This document shows positions 47,740 through 58,904 of a DNA stretch of 64,000 nucleotides, one piece after another. Position numbers and translations under genes: made by a program. How positions within the stretch are numbered: position 1 is the stretch's first letter; each line of letters starts with the position of its first letter. A model generated the notes under the pieces. It saw nothing but the letters and a program-made list of their open reading frames with translations, made no database searches and was not told where the DNA came from. This DNA comes from Plotosus lineatus (taxonomy: Eukaryota > Chordata > Actinopteri > Siluriformes > Plotosidae). The stretch is from positions 15,505,001-15,569,000 of the forward strand of contig CM045731.1 of NCBI GenBank assembly GCA_024760905.1. Direction: 5' to 3'.

Positions 47740-47756
47740 ATAACATTATTGATGTA
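47740..47756. repeat. 17-bp target-site duplication of LINE B, left
   Basis: ATAACATTATTGATGTA, exactly repeated at 48270-48286. Confidence 0.95.
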
Positions 47757-48269
47757 ATGGGTGGAGAAAAGTGTCCGGTGTGATGTGCGATAGGAGAGTG
47801 TCAGCAAGAATGAAGGGAAAAGTGTACAAGACGGTGGTGAGGCCAGCGATGTTGTATGGCTTAGAAACAGTGGCGCTGAGGAAAAGGCAGGAGGCAGAGC
47901 TGGAGGTAGCGGAGATGAAAATGTTGAGGTTCTCTCTGGGAGTAACGAGGATGGATAGGATCAGAAATGAGTATATCAGAGGGACAGCCCATGTAAGATG
48001 TTTTGGAGACAAAGTCAGAGAGGCTAGATTGAGATGGTTTGGACATGTACAGAGGAGGGAAAGTGAGTATATTGGCAGTAGGATGCTGAGGTTGGAACTA
48101 CCAGGCAGAAGGCCTCGAGGAAGACCAAAGAAGAGATTTATGGATGTGGTGAAGGAGGACATGAAGGTCGTTGGAGACAGGAAAGAAGATGCAGAGGACA
48201 GGGTGAGATGGAGGCGGATGATTTGCTGTGGCGACCCCTGAAGGGAGCAGCCGAAAGTAAAAGAAGAAG
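47757..48269 (+). mobile_element. LINE B, 5'-truncated RTE insertion
   Basis: 513 bp with a perfect 17-bp target duplication. It contains the last 156 codons of the RTE polyprotein (47771-48241) without a stop: MSGVMCDRRVSARMKGK, VVRPAMLYGLETVALRK, RWFGHVQRRESEYIG and ICCGDP. After this comes the tail 'ggcgacccctgaagggagca' and an AAGAAG end. The RT active site is not included, so it makes no enzyme. It lies in an stxbp5 intron in sense orientation and is probably a young insertion. Confidence 0.95.
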
Positions 48270-48432
48270 ATAACATTATTGATGTATTCAAGAATGTCTA
48301 CAGAAAATCTACAGACAATTCCAGAACAGCGTCATCTGTCTTGTACCGTAGGAATAAAGGAAAATGTGCAAACGCCATGAGAACCCCAAGACGTGGCCCT
48401 TTGCATTTAGAATATGATTTTGTTACTGTTGT

Positions 48433-48745
48433 GGGGCCGGTGGTGTAGTGGTTAGAGTGTTGGGCTCATGATCGGGAGGTTGTGAGTTCAAATCCCACTG
48501 AGATCCCCACTGTGCTAAGACCCCTGGGCAAGGTCTCAACCACAAGTGTGTCCCTGTTCACCCAGCAGTATAAATGGGTACGGTACCAGTAAAAAAATAT
48601 ACTGGGAAGGTAACCTGTGATGGACTAGCGTCCCATCCAGGAGGAGTTGAACTCCTGGTCGCTTCATGCTACAGAAACCGGGGATCGGCACCGGCCTGAT
48701 GAGCCACTAGGCTCGGGTGTAATAACCCAACAGATTTACCTTACA
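48433..48745 (+). mobile_element. SINE-II copy 2
   Basis: Same family as 30597: 'tggtgtagtggttagagtgt', box B-like 'ggttgtgagttcaaatccc', and 'tagcgtcccatccaggagga'. A perfect 14-bp duplication TTTGTTACTGTTGT lies at 48419-48432 and 48746-48759. Confidence 0.93.
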
Positions 48746-48769
48746 TTTGTTACTGTTGTAAGAAGAAAC

Positions 48770-49025
48770 CATCCATCCATTCATACATACATTGATCCAT
48801 CCATCCATTTATTCTTCCATTTATGTTTACCTTCCATCCATTCATTCTTCTATACACAGCTCTTCCATCCATCCATGCACATTCTATATACCAATAAATC
48901 CATTTGTCCATCTATCCATCCATCCATTCATACTTCCATTTATGTACATCATCCATGCTATCCATCCCTTTATGCATGCACATGTTTCATCCATCTCTCC
49001 ATCTATCCTTCTATGCATCACCTTT
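48770..49025. repeat. Degenerate (CCAT)n tract
   Basis: Imperfect CCATCCATTCAT repeats over about 250 bp. Confidence 0.9.
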
Positions 49026-49205
49026 TTCAAAGCCTCTAGAATTAATTAAGAGTTAAATGTCTCGGTCAGTTCCAGGCAGTTGTTGATTCAATTCGAAAGG
49101 AACTGACTCTTCACTTCTCATCAGCGTCCCGTCTGCTGAAGACTCTGACTGTTTGCCAACAGCAGCTTTTAGGGGTGAACGAGTTTCTGTCATATCTCAA
49201 CATCC

Positions 49206-49210
<5 letters not shown>

Positions 49211-49260
<50 letters not shown>
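49211..49260. repeat. (TG)n microsatellite
   Basis: Uninterrupted TG array. Confidence 0.95.
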
Positions 49261-49263
<3 letters not shown>

Positions 49264-49639
49264 ACCCCTGTGTGTGACATTTGCCAAGTATGTCTACACA
49301 AGTTTGTTTTTTTCCCCCTTGCCTGGGGAGACAGCAGGAGCAGTGGAGCATGTGAGGGTGAAAAGAGTGCATAAGGTCTCTCAGGGAATATCCAGTCAGA
49401 GCCATGTGGTCATTAAAGAGCAGACACCAAAGGGCAGTTTTTCTAAATGGACCCTGGAGGATCTGCATCTTATTCAGTCCATGATTAAACTAGAATCTCT
49501 GTTCAAAAAAAAAAACAAAAAAAACCTGCATGGGAAACTGAAAGCATACCATAACCATGCTTTCATCCATCAGTCGTGCTGGAGTGCTCCAAGTTATCCG
49601 TGATCTGGACTTGTTCTGCTTCTCTAACAAACAAAGGTA

Positions 49640-51010
49640 GGTGTGGAGGTGGAGGAGGTTATGGTGAGGAGATGGAGCTGAGGAAATTATGGTAAGGTCT
49701 GACAGTGAGCACTTGAAGGTGATGAGGTGGAGTTGAGAAGGAGAGTGTGAACAAGTGATGATAAGGAGGTGATGAGGTAAAAAAGGTGAAGATAAGGAAG
49801 TGACAATAAGGAGGTGAAGAAGTGACATTAATAGTGTGATAGTGAGGGGGTGGAGGCAATGAGATTTAGAGGGTGAAGGTGAGGAATTGAAGCTGTGGAC
49901 GTAACCGTAAGTAGATGAAGGCGAGGAAGTGACGGTAATGGTGTGATGATGAGGAGATGAAGGTGATGAGGTGGAGGTGATGAAGTGATGGTAATGGTGT
50001 GATGGTGAAGAGGTGAAGGTGAGGAAGTGACGGTAATGGTGTGATGGTGAGGAGGTGAAGGTGATGAGGTGGAGGTGAGGAAGTGACGGTAATGGTGTGA
50101 TGGTGAGGAGATGAAGGTGATGAGGTGGAGGTGATGAAGTGACGGTAATGGTGTGATGGTGAGGAGGTGAAGGTGATGAGGTGGAGGTGATGAAGTGACG
50201 GTAATGGTGTGATGGTGAGGAGGTGAGGGTGATGAGGTGGAGGTGATGAAGTGACGGTAATGGTGTGATGGTGAAGAGGTGAAGGTGAGGAAGTGACGGT
50301 AATGGTGTGATGGTGAGGAGGTGAAGGTGATGAGGTGGAGGTGAGGAAATGACGGTAATGGTGTGATGGTGAGGAGGTGAAGGTGATGAGGTGGAGGTGA
50401 GGAAATGACGGTAATGGTGTGATGGTGAGGAGGTGAAGGTGATGAGGTGGAGGTGATGAAGTGACGGTAATGGTGTGATGGTGAGGAGGTGAAGGTGATG
50501 AGGTGGAGGTGATGAAGTGACGGTAATGGTGTGATGGTGAAGAGGTGAAGGTGAGGAAGTGACGGTAATGGTGTGATGGTGAGGAGGTGAAGGTGATGAG
50601 GTGGAGGTGAGGAAATGACGGTAATGGTGTGATGGTGAGGAGGTGAAGGTGATGAGGTGGAGGTGATGAAGTGACGGTAATGGTGTGATGGTGAGGAGGT
50701 GAAGGTGATGGGGTGGAGGTGATGAAGTGACGGTAATGGTGTGATGGTGAGGAGGTGAAGGTGAGGAGGTGGAGGTGATGAAGTGACGGTAATGGTGTGA
50801 TGGTGAGGAGGTGAAGGTGATGAGGTGGAGGTGATGAAGTGACGGTAATAGTGTGATGGTGAGGAGGTGAGGGTAATGAGGCGTACTGGGTGTAGGTGAG
50901 CAATTTGAAGGTGTGGATGTGACAGTAAGGAGGTGATGGTGTAGAGGTGAGGTGAATGAGGTGACGGTAAGTCAGAGATGGTGATGAGGTGGAGGAGCTG
51001 ACGGTGATGA
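49640..51010. repeat. Hierarchical minisatellite (14, 56 and 266 bp)
   Basis: The basic 14-bp unit has the form nnGGTGAnGAGGTG. Four of them form a 56-bp unit ('acggtaatggtgtg' + three variants). The phrase gtgatggtga starts at 49999, 50041, 50097, 50153, 50209, 50265, 50307, 50363, 50419, 50475, 50531 and 50573, so spacing is 42 then four of 56. That sums to 266, repeated from 49999, 50265 and 50531. Edges are degenerate. The 455-codon minus-strand open frame here is a by-product. Confidence 0.93.
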
Positions 51011-51540
51011 GCTGGAGATGAGGAGCTCTACTTGTCATTGAGTGTCGGTGTGAATGTATCTCGCGGTAAAGGAAAAGAGCTCCAGATTTATAACGCAAGA
51101 CAAAACAAGAGCGTTGCTGCAAAACAGAATGTGGCTGAATCGCGGTGTTATCACCACAGTCTTGTTTACTTAATGATTTAAACACAAAAGTGTGATCTAA
51201 ATGATTACATTTCCAGTAATCATCCAGCTCCACCCTTGTGCTGGAACCATTTATCTCTGACTTCTAGCAAAAGTTTTAGTTTTCTGACAGCCTTAAAATC
51301 TCTGTGGTTAACTGCTTTAGTGAGATGCTTCATATGCTTTGCAAACACTTCTGTCCAGTGATACCCCTAAAGTCTGGACTCGAGATTTACGGATGGTTCT
51401 GAGTCAAATCCTCAGTGTGGTCATCAGGTAAAGGCATTATAATAAAACCCAGCAGATTTAAGTGGAGTCCAGCTGATGAGTAACACTTTTCATTTAGCGT
51501 GGGAGATTAGCATTTACTGACTTTTAAGCACTCGACTGTT
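51010..51540. other. Intron sequence, no gene recognised
   Basis: No motif or repeat identified. Confidence 0.4.
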
Positions 51541-51542
51541 AG

Positions 51543-51545
<3 letters not shown>

Positions 51546-51597
<52 letters not shown>
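51546..51597. repeat. (TG)n microsatellite
   Basis: Uninterrupted TG array. Confidence 0.95.
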
Positions 51598-51729
51598 TGC
51601 AGGTCAGAAGCTCAGTAAAGAGCAAACCAAATGTCAGGAGTGCAGGGAACCCAGAAGCCACGCTAATCCACTCTTCTAGCTCAGCATCACACTGCGGCAG
51701 TGAGCAGGCACCTGCACCATTTCCACAAG

Positions 51730-51733
<4 letters not shown>

Positions 51734-51793
<60 letters not shown>
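51734..51793. repeat. (TG)n microsatellite
   Basis: A second TG array about 140 bp after the previous one. Confidence 0.95.
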
Positions 51794-51794
<1 letters not shown>

Positions 51795-51799
51795 TAAAG

Positions 51800-52280
51800 G
51801 TGCTTTTCCACTGAGATCATGTGTTCCGTTCCCGAGTGTGCAGAAGTAAAGGAATTGAATGATATAAAGGCGGTAGGTAAAAGGTCATCCAGCAGGAGTA
51901 GACACCATGACGTGACCTTGCGTTGACCTTGTTTGGTGTCGGTCCCATTGCTCCATAGTACCTATAGTACTGATTGTGTGTGTGTGTGTGGGAGGGAGTG
52001 CCCCGAACACTTTCAGACAGATATGCAGTAGCTCCAAAACTAGCGTCTGATTTATTCCCAAAGCTAATGTGAGCCGGGATCCAAAAGAGCGCAACCACTA
52101 GCAAATGAAGTTGGGTTGTTGATCCCGTCTACCCGGTCTTGAGAGGATCCAAACAGAGTTGTGGCATCATTGGGACTGGAGAGTCCTGTCGTGTTATTTG
52201 CTTCCTTCTCCAGCGGTCCTCATGAACGTCTGTTTCTTTTAACATCCTGATGAGAAACCGCATTCAGGAGAGTGTTCATT
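51800..52280. other. Intron sequence, no gene recognised
   Basis: A short TG array at 51976-51991. Nothing else. Confidence 0.4.
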
Positions 52281-52285
52281 TATAC

Positions 52286-52413
52286 CTGCTCTCTCTCTCT
52301 CTCTCCCCACTTTTACCTATTCTCTCTCTCTTCTCTCTCTCCACTTATACCGATTCTCTCCCTCTCTCTCTTGCTCTCTCTCTCTCTCTCACACTCTCAC
52401 GCTCTCCACTTAT

Positions 52414-52473
<60 letters not shown>

Positions 52474-52496
52474 GGTCTGTCTCTCTCTTGCTCTTG

Positions 52497-52544
<48 letters not shown>

Positions 52545-52570
52545 GATGGTCTGTCTCTCTCTTGCTGTTG

Positions 52571-52607
<37 letters not shown>

Positions 52608-52673
52608 CTGAAACCTCTCTCTCTCTCTCTCTTGCTCTTGCTCTCTCTCTGTCTGTCTCTCTCTTGCTCTTGC

Positions 52674-52713
<40 letters not shown>

Positions 52714-52947
52714 TCTCTCTCACTCTCATGCTCTCTCCCTCTTTCTCTCAGTGCCTCTCACACATGCACACACAGTATCTCTTTCTTCTCTTTTGCTCGC
52801 TCTCTTTTGGTATCTCTTTCACATATGTAAACAGAGTACCTCACTCAGTATCTGTTTTGTTTTGTTTTCTCTCTTTCTCTATCACACATTCTCTCAGTAT
52901 CTTATCTATCAATATCTCTCTCTTTCTTTATTATTATCATTCTCTCC

Positions 52948-53003
<56 letters not shown>
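52286..53003. repeat. CT-rich microsatellite tract, about 0.7 kb
   Basis: Long pure CT runs (for example 52418-52468, 52500-52541, 52948-53002) joined by CT-rich spacers with 'ttgctcttgccc'. Long polypyrimidine mirror-type runs can adopt triplex DNA. Confidence 0.95.
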
Positions 53004-53005
<2 letters not shown>

Positions 53006-53178
53006 TCAGAGAAATAGCAAGCTGAAGTTTTTTCTAACAGTCCAGCTTTTTAGTGATTTTTTTAAAATGTTGAAGTGAGAAAGAGAGTCTGGCAAATAAG
53101 GAAAGTGTGCTGAGCATGGTGTCTCTCAACTCACTCATCCATAAATTTATGCATGATTCTGCAGAGGACTGGTGTCAA

Positions 53179-53179
<1 letters not shown>

Positions 53180-53262
<83 letters not shown>
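53180..53262. repeat. (TG)n microsatellite, about 82 bp
   Basis: A long TG array, about 290 bp before the next exon. Confidence 0.95.
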
Positions 53263-53265
<3 letters not shown>

Positions 53266-53554
53266 ATAGCCGGTTTTGTAAACAGTTTGAATCAGAATTA
53301 TCCATCACCCCGCAAATAGGTCTGATTGCCAGTGTAGCATAGTGAAGTCGATGAGCGTGAGGAGTCCTGCAGCACTGTACTGGTACATTATGATGAAGAT
53401 GAAGCTCAGTGATGGACGTGGTAGCTTCCCGTGAGCAGTAGAGGGACCTGCAGGAACATGCACATTATGTATTTTTTTTATTGTTGTTGTGAGTGTGTGT
53501 TGCTGAAGGTGATGGGTTTGATACTCATTAAACAATTGCATCCTTGTTTTTCAG

Positions 53555-53689
53555 GATAACATTCTGTCACCTACCTTTCCAAAGTAAATGGCTGTACATC
53601 GGCACAGAACGAGGAAACATCCATATTGTAAACGTGGAGTCTTTTACCCTCTCAGGATACACCATCATGTGGAATAAAGCCATTGAACT
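53555..53689 (+). CDS. stxbp5: stxbp5 internal exon 'c'
   Basis: 135 bp. Its first base completes the Arg codon left open by the previous exon, then encodes ITFCHLPFQSKWLYIGTERG, NIHIVNVESFTLSGY and TIMWNKAIE, with the last two bases starting a Leu codon. The acceptor is 'ttttcag' ending 53554. The donor is 'gtgagt' at 53690. NIHIVNVESFTLSGY is the STXBP5 form; STXBP5L tends to read NTHIVNIESF.LSGY. This is another blade of the first propeller. Confidence 0.96.
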
Positions 53690-53968
53690 GTGAGTGACAT
53701 ACACACATGTGTGCATATTAGGCATATGGGTTAGACCCCACAGCGTCATGCCAAATAAACTGCCTGAAGTTGACTGCTCCAGACCACATATAGGGCTCCA
53801 CTGTGCAGATGTCCTGTATCATCACCGGAACGTACCTCAGACTTGGTGGATATGTGTACAGTGGCAGGACACTATGTCACATACCAATATTAGGACACTG
53901 TCACCTTGATCTTTGACCCCACTTAAAAAAAAAAGCTTCTCTGGGTCCCATGTACCATATGTATACCC

Positions 53969-53971
<3 letters not shown>

Positions 53972-54039
<68 letters not shown>
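53972..54039. repeat. (TA)n microsatellite
   Basis: TA array of about 66 bp in the intron. Confidence 0.95.
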
Positions 54040-54045
<6 letters not shown>

Positions 54046-54427
54046 GGTGTACTTATGCTTATACATCTCGGGAAGGGGTAGTGTTGCATACCATCATTAG
54101 GTCAATGTGTCCTTGGACTTGAACTTTGAACTTTGAGAGACGAGGCGTGGTAATGTGTATAGTCGAAACTCTATCCACCAATATAAGTATTATACAATTA
54201 TAATTATTATTATATTGTGCAAGGTTACACATGTAGCCCCGCCCTAACTATAACTATAGTGAAAAATTACACATGTAGCCCCAAATCGTAACTGTAGGTA
54301 CAGGGTTATACAGTAAAAAGGAAAATTGGAGGTCCTTCTTCCTGTTGCTGTCGAATTGACAAGCTCTCACATTTTAAGTCAAACCTAAAAAGAAATATTT
54401 TTGCCAGATTACTGACCCCCCCCCCCA

Positions 54428-55029
54428 GGCGGACTACAAGGCGCACTGGATTATAAGGCGCTATAATCAACAAATGGCCCATATTAATGTATAAGGCACA
54501 TTGGATTATAAGGCGCATCAAGTGAAACAAAAGTCAGATAAGTCAAACTTTATTCAACTCATTCACAGTAATTTTCAACATTGTTCAGCTGTAACAATAT
54601 AAAACAATAAACTCACTTTTTCAGTTCATTCCTCTTCCACAAATCCATCAAATTCTTCATCTTCAGTGCGCAAGTTTAAAAGTTGCGCAATTTTGACATA
54701 AAGCCCGGATCCCTTTAACGCAAGCTTTGAATTAGTTTGCTTCAATTGGGTTTTGACGGTATCACTGAGATGAGCGCGTATGGAGTCGCAGATCAGTAGG
54801 GATGGAGATTTGTGGAAAAAGCCTTCCGGTCTCTTGACGTAAACTTCTCTCAGCCACTCATATATTACTCAGCAAGTCATCTGACTATGGTAACTGTAAT
54901 GTTCCGACAATCCATCAAGCAGTGCAGCTTCAACGATGCATAAGGTGCACAGGGTTATAAAATGCACTGTCAATTTTTAAGAAAATTAAAGAATTTTAAC
55001 TGCACCTTATAGTCCGAAAAATACGGTAA
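54428..55029 (+). mobile_element. MITE-G copy 2
   Basis: It starts 'ggcggactacaaggcgcact' after a C-run and ends 'ccttatagtccgaaaaatac'. Read in reverse the right end is 'ttaccgtatttttcggacta'. It shares its middle with copy 1 (acaatataaaacaataaact, 'acataaagcccggatccc') but lacks both inserts found there. The left terminus is worn. Confidence 0.78.
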
Positions 55030-55550
55030 GTTGCCATGTAATTGGTGTGATAATGTACAGTAAGCTAGTTAGTACCATGAAATAAAACCACTAGTGTGGT
55101 TCAAGACATGTCCTCTTTTCTCCAGGGTCCTGTGTCGCCCTGCCAGGAAACCTTATCGCTTTATCAGCACACAAAACAATAATCTGATATCAGGAACAAT
55201 TAGAAGGATTTATCTGATAAGATTCCTCCAAAATATAAAAGGAAGCGATGAGATTAGCTCTAAAGAGGGAGAGAGAGAGTGTGGGGGGGGGGAGAAGGAG
55301 GGAGAGATGCAGACTGAAACTGAGCAATGTGTTAGATTTTGTGGAAGCATATTATAACTACAAAACAAATGCGAGTGGAAAAAAAAACCTGCTATAGCAT
55401 CTACATTCTGCCCATCTTGCTCTTGTTGCCATGGTGATTGTGTTTTCGAGAGGGGTCACTACTCTTAAAATGGGGGTTTAAACGAAATAGGGGTACAGTT
55501 TTCACACCATTAATGTACCATCTGTTTGTCTCAAGCTTCTACAGACATAC
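55030..55550. other. Intron sequence, no gene recognised
   Basis: GA-rich run near 55265-55310. 'tctccagggtcctgtgtcgc' looks acceptor-like, but the frame after it matches no tomosyn sequence and breaks the phase between exons c and d. Confidence 0.4.
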
Positions 55551-55559
55551 ACACGCGCA

Positions 55560-55745
55560 TACATGTTAGGCTAATTCGCTGTTCCAAAGTGCCCCTAAAG
55601 CATGACTGTGAATCGTTCTGCATGTGTTGGCCATGTGATGATCTGGTGAGTTGTTCAGGGTGCACCCCACCTTTACCCAGAGTTGGCTGTGATAGGCTCC
55701 ACCCTCACTACAACCCTAACAGGATTAAACAGCTTGGTGAATGAG
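55560..55745 (+). mobile_element. SINE-III fragment
   Basis: 3' half: 'taggctaattcgctgttcca', 'gttgttcagggtgcacccca' and 'taacaggattaaacagcttg'. Confidence 0.7.
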
Positions 55746-55749
55746 TGAG

Positions 55750-56640
55750 TGAAAATGAGAAATTTCTGAATAGAATATTTGGTCCACGCACAGTCACATG
55801 TAGACGGCTAACTCTGCAGCGTAAAGATAAAACCCAGCACTGTTATCTCCTGACTAAAGGTGTGTAGCAGGCATTCGGCTAGAGGGTTTACATCCCAGAT
55901 ATTTTCAGATCAAACTGGTTATCAGAAATCTACTCTACCGTGTTTATTCTGATCCAAATCCTAATCGGTGTGGAGGATTTGATTCTTTTTCCTTGAGGGA
56001 ATTTCCATTCCAATTGAACTGAGATCTGATTATGAACGCTTTACTGGGCTCCGTGTAAACATACGCGGTGGAATCAGAATCAATAAAGTATTAAAGTTTA
56101 ATCTGTTTACTGTCTCGTAGGTAATTCCCAAAGTCAGGTACATTTCCTAGATCTGTTGTGCGATGCCCTCCAATTTCCTACATCGGTGTTATGATAAATA
56201 TACCAATTTTGTATGATTTTTTTTTTTTTTGGTTCATATGTTGCTCTCAGAATCGTATGGTTTTCTCATGGCTAGTCATATGCTTGTGTTATATTAAACC
56301 CCCAGAACGTCCTTATATACCCCTGTGTATCATACAACAAACCGTATGGCAGTGTGTTGTGATGTCACTGCTAAGAAAAGGAATTAAACCCAACCTTAAA
56401 ATAAACATGTCCATCCACACTCTGTACATTCATTTACTTTTTTTTATTCCCAGTTTTCTATCCTCGGAAGGTTGTGTTCACAACTTCCTACCCTTCTTCC
56501 TTCCTTTCTTTCCGTCTTCATCTCATCCTTCCGTTCTTTGATATTCAGACATAAGTGATGCCTTCATCATTTGGCTTTACTGAACACAGCTGTCTTCCAT
56601 CAATTTTTTCTCTTCATCTGCTTCTTCGGTATTTTAAAAC
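55750..56640. other. Intron sequence, no gene recognised
   Basis: The 127-codon frame at 56158-56541 has no known motif and is interrupted by T-rich simple sequence. Confidence 0.4.
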
Positions 56641-56663
56641 AAGCTTGTTTGTCTCGTCTTCAG

Positions 56664-56727
56664 GTCCTCCAAGGCCCACCCTGGTCCTGTCGTTCACATA
56701 AGTGATAACCCAATGGACGAAGGCAAG
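56664..56727 (+). CDS. stxbp5: stxbp5 internal exon 'd'
   Basis: A 64-bp exon. Its first base completes Leu, then it encodes SSKAHPGPVVHISDNPMDEG and a final Lys in phase 0. The acceptor is 'cttcag' ending 56663. The donor is 'gtaaag' at 56728. ISDNPMDEGK is diagnostic for STXBP5; STXBP5L usually has LSDSPRDEGK. Confidence 0.96.
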
Positions 56728-56729
56728 GT

Positions 56730-57450
56730 AAAGGTTTCTCCTCTCTGAGACAGAATCGGCAGTCATGCAAAACAGGTGTTGTGGTGACCATGACCAGAAC
56801 AACAGTATGATAAACATGATCAGAAACACAAACTGACGTTGTGAAAAGGTAAAAATCTGTCATTAAAAGAAAGGAATAATAAACGAAAGGAATTAAATGA
56901 AAAATAAACTAAAAAAAACCCCACACATTTGTTCCGGGAAGGTCGACGGGGTTAAAGAGTCTTGATGAGTTTCTTGCCCTAACGGTTTTCACTTTTTTGA
57001 TGCCATGGCAACAAGTATCAGTGTAATCAGAGGTGTCTTCAACTCTCACAGCATCGTCCTTCGTTTTTAAACAAGCTGATCTTCTGAACTCGGTCTTAAC
57101 TTCTGACATGATCAGCGACTGGGACTCATACAGGAAAGACAAAAAAATCCTGGTCCTGTAATGATGTGTGAGGAGCGAGGGCTGAGTGACAAAATGGGGG
57201 ACGACGACACATTCTTTAACGTTCGAGATGCCAAGGACTGTGCTATGTCTCCAGATCTGAATTCAGCACATGCAGGGAGGATTTAATACTCATATTAATT
57301 ATTATACTTCAGACAGATCTCCAGGAAGAGGCTCTTTTTTGCATAATTTTTTATCTTCTATTTAAAGGGAAATGAAAGGGAAGCATTCTAAACTCTCCTG
57401 TTACACATCAGCATCAGTATGTTTTTATTATTAGGTGTTTTTTACTTTCA
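56730..57450. other. Intron sequence, no gene recognised
   Basis: No exon-like or repeat sequence recognised. Confidence 0.4.
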
Positions 57451-57454
57451 TTTT

Positions 57455-57712
57455 CTATCTCATCCAACTTGGCACGAAGGTGGTGTACATCCTGAATGGT
57501 TTGCTAATCTGTCACAATTTGGAACAGCCAATGAGCCTATTGTGCATGTCTTTGGGCTGTAGGAGGAAACCAGAGTACCCAGATGAAACCTACAGAAGAA
57601 CATAGAGAACATGCAAACTCCACACAGAAACCCTTGCTGTACCAGGGACTCAAACTCAAGACCTTCTTGCATTTGAGGCCAACATGCTAACCATTACATG
57701 ATTGTGCCCCCC
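57455..57712 (-). mobile_element. SINE-III copy
   Basis: Reverse copy with 'agccaatgagcctattgtgc', 'agaacatgcaaactccacac', 'actcaaactcaagacc' and a head ending 'gattgtgcc'. Confidence 0.78.
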
Positions 57713-57961
57713 AACTCCCAGTTAAATTTTTTTAATTGAAGGCAATGAGTCATGAAATTTGAAAGAGTCCAAACATGGAAGGTGGACTGATGGCTTCGAT
57801 GTTGCATTCGATATTAAGGCGTGGTTTATGTGTTTGGTGCACGTGCAAGGTTAAAATGAATGATAACCTTCAACTTCACTTTCATGTCAGGATATAACCC
57901 TCAAAATTATAGGAAATCACTAAAGATAATATATATGTAACATGCATTATGTTAATAAGGA

Positions 57962-58255
57962 AGCACAGTGGTGCAGTAGTGTGCGTGTCCGCCTCACAGC
58001 AAGAAGGTCCTGAGTTTGATTTTCTGGCTTGGTGAGGGTGTTCCTGGGTGCATGTTATTTTCATACTTGCTGAGGTTTATTCTGGGTAATCCGGTTTTCT
58101 CCCACAATCCAAAGACATGCAGATTAAGCTAATTAGTTTACTGCTTCAAATTGCCCCTAGCTGTTCTGGGTGTACCCCGCATTCACCCGATGTTGGCTAA
58201 TATAGGTTCCAGCCTCACCATGACCATAGTAGGATTAAGTGGTTCAGGAAATACT
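57962..58255 (+). mobile_element. SINE-III copy
   Basis: Complete forward copy: head 'gcacagtggtgcagtagtgt', 'cctcacagcaagaaggtcct', 'ccacaatccaaagacatgca', and the tail 'gtaggattaagtggttcagg'. It lies about 160 bp before the next exon. Confidence 0.83.
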
Positions 58256-58412
58256 AATAAACAGGACCAGGGTGTGTGTAGTATAAGTAATGGCACACTC
58301 ATAGTGCTGTTCTTTAATCCACTTCTAATCCTCGTTCTTTCAAATCTGTAATCTGCCATCTGGCTATCTGCCCGAACTATGCTGATTGTTACTGGTTCTC
58401 TTTCTATTTCAG

Positions 58413-58496
58413 CTCATAATAGGATTTGAGTCTGGCATCGTGGTACTGTGGGACTTAAAGTCAAAGAAGGCCGACAACCGTTACACTTATGACGAG
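58413..58496 (+). CDS. stxbp5: stxbp5 internal exon 'e'
   Basis: 84 bp, 28 codons: LIIGFESGIVVLWDLKSKKA and DNRYTYDE, closing a WD40 blade with VLWDLK. The acceptor is 'tatttcag' ending 58412, phase 0. The donor is 'gttggt' at 58497, weaker than the other four. GFESG and YTYDE match STXBP5. The next exon, expected to encode the strand after YDE, was not found before 64000. Confidence 0.95.
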
Positions 58497-58499
58497 GTT

Positions 58500-58900
58500 G
58501 GTACGAGTTTCTTCCTCCTCGTGCTCTCTTTCGCAGGCCTGCGACAGCGGCGGTGTTACTGAAAATGGAAAACAAGGATCAAATATTCATAAAGGATTTT
58601 GATATAAATATCTGAGAGCACCTGCCGACAGCTTTGAAAGGTTTATCTTTAGGAGATAGCATCAAAGAAAAGCCTTGTCTATGGAGACGCAGCGTGAGGG
58701 ATAAGTGCCTCCGGTGAGGTGGATATTGCTGAATAATAATCCTGGGGACGATCCAGCGACATCTTCCTTTGGAAAATATGTAGATACACAAAAGTGTTTT
58801 ATACTCTGGCTTGTCAGAAATTTAGCATTTTTACTATTGTAAATTCAAATAATGAAAATGGAAAAATATATATATTTATTGCATCCGTGAGGGAAACACA
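58500..58900. other. Intron sequence, no gene recognised
   Basis: No exon or repeat identified. Confidence 0.4.
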
Positions 58901-58904
58901 AACA

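Noticed and set aside
49640..51010. CRISPR-like array of regularly spaced repeats
   Set aside because: Units are continuous tandem repeats without unique spacers, in a eukaryotic intron.
49866..51233. 455-codon open frame on the minus strand, rich in His, Ser and Thr
   Set aside because: It is produced entirely by the 14/56-bp minisatellite; frame changes with each unit and no domain appears.
52272..53078. 268-codon SLSLSL frame and RERERE minus-strand frames
   Set aside because: CT microsatellite read through; not a protein.
55137..55360. Possible extra stxbp5 exon after 'tctccag'
   Set aside because: The translation matches no tomosyn segment, and exons c and d already join in frame (CT|G).
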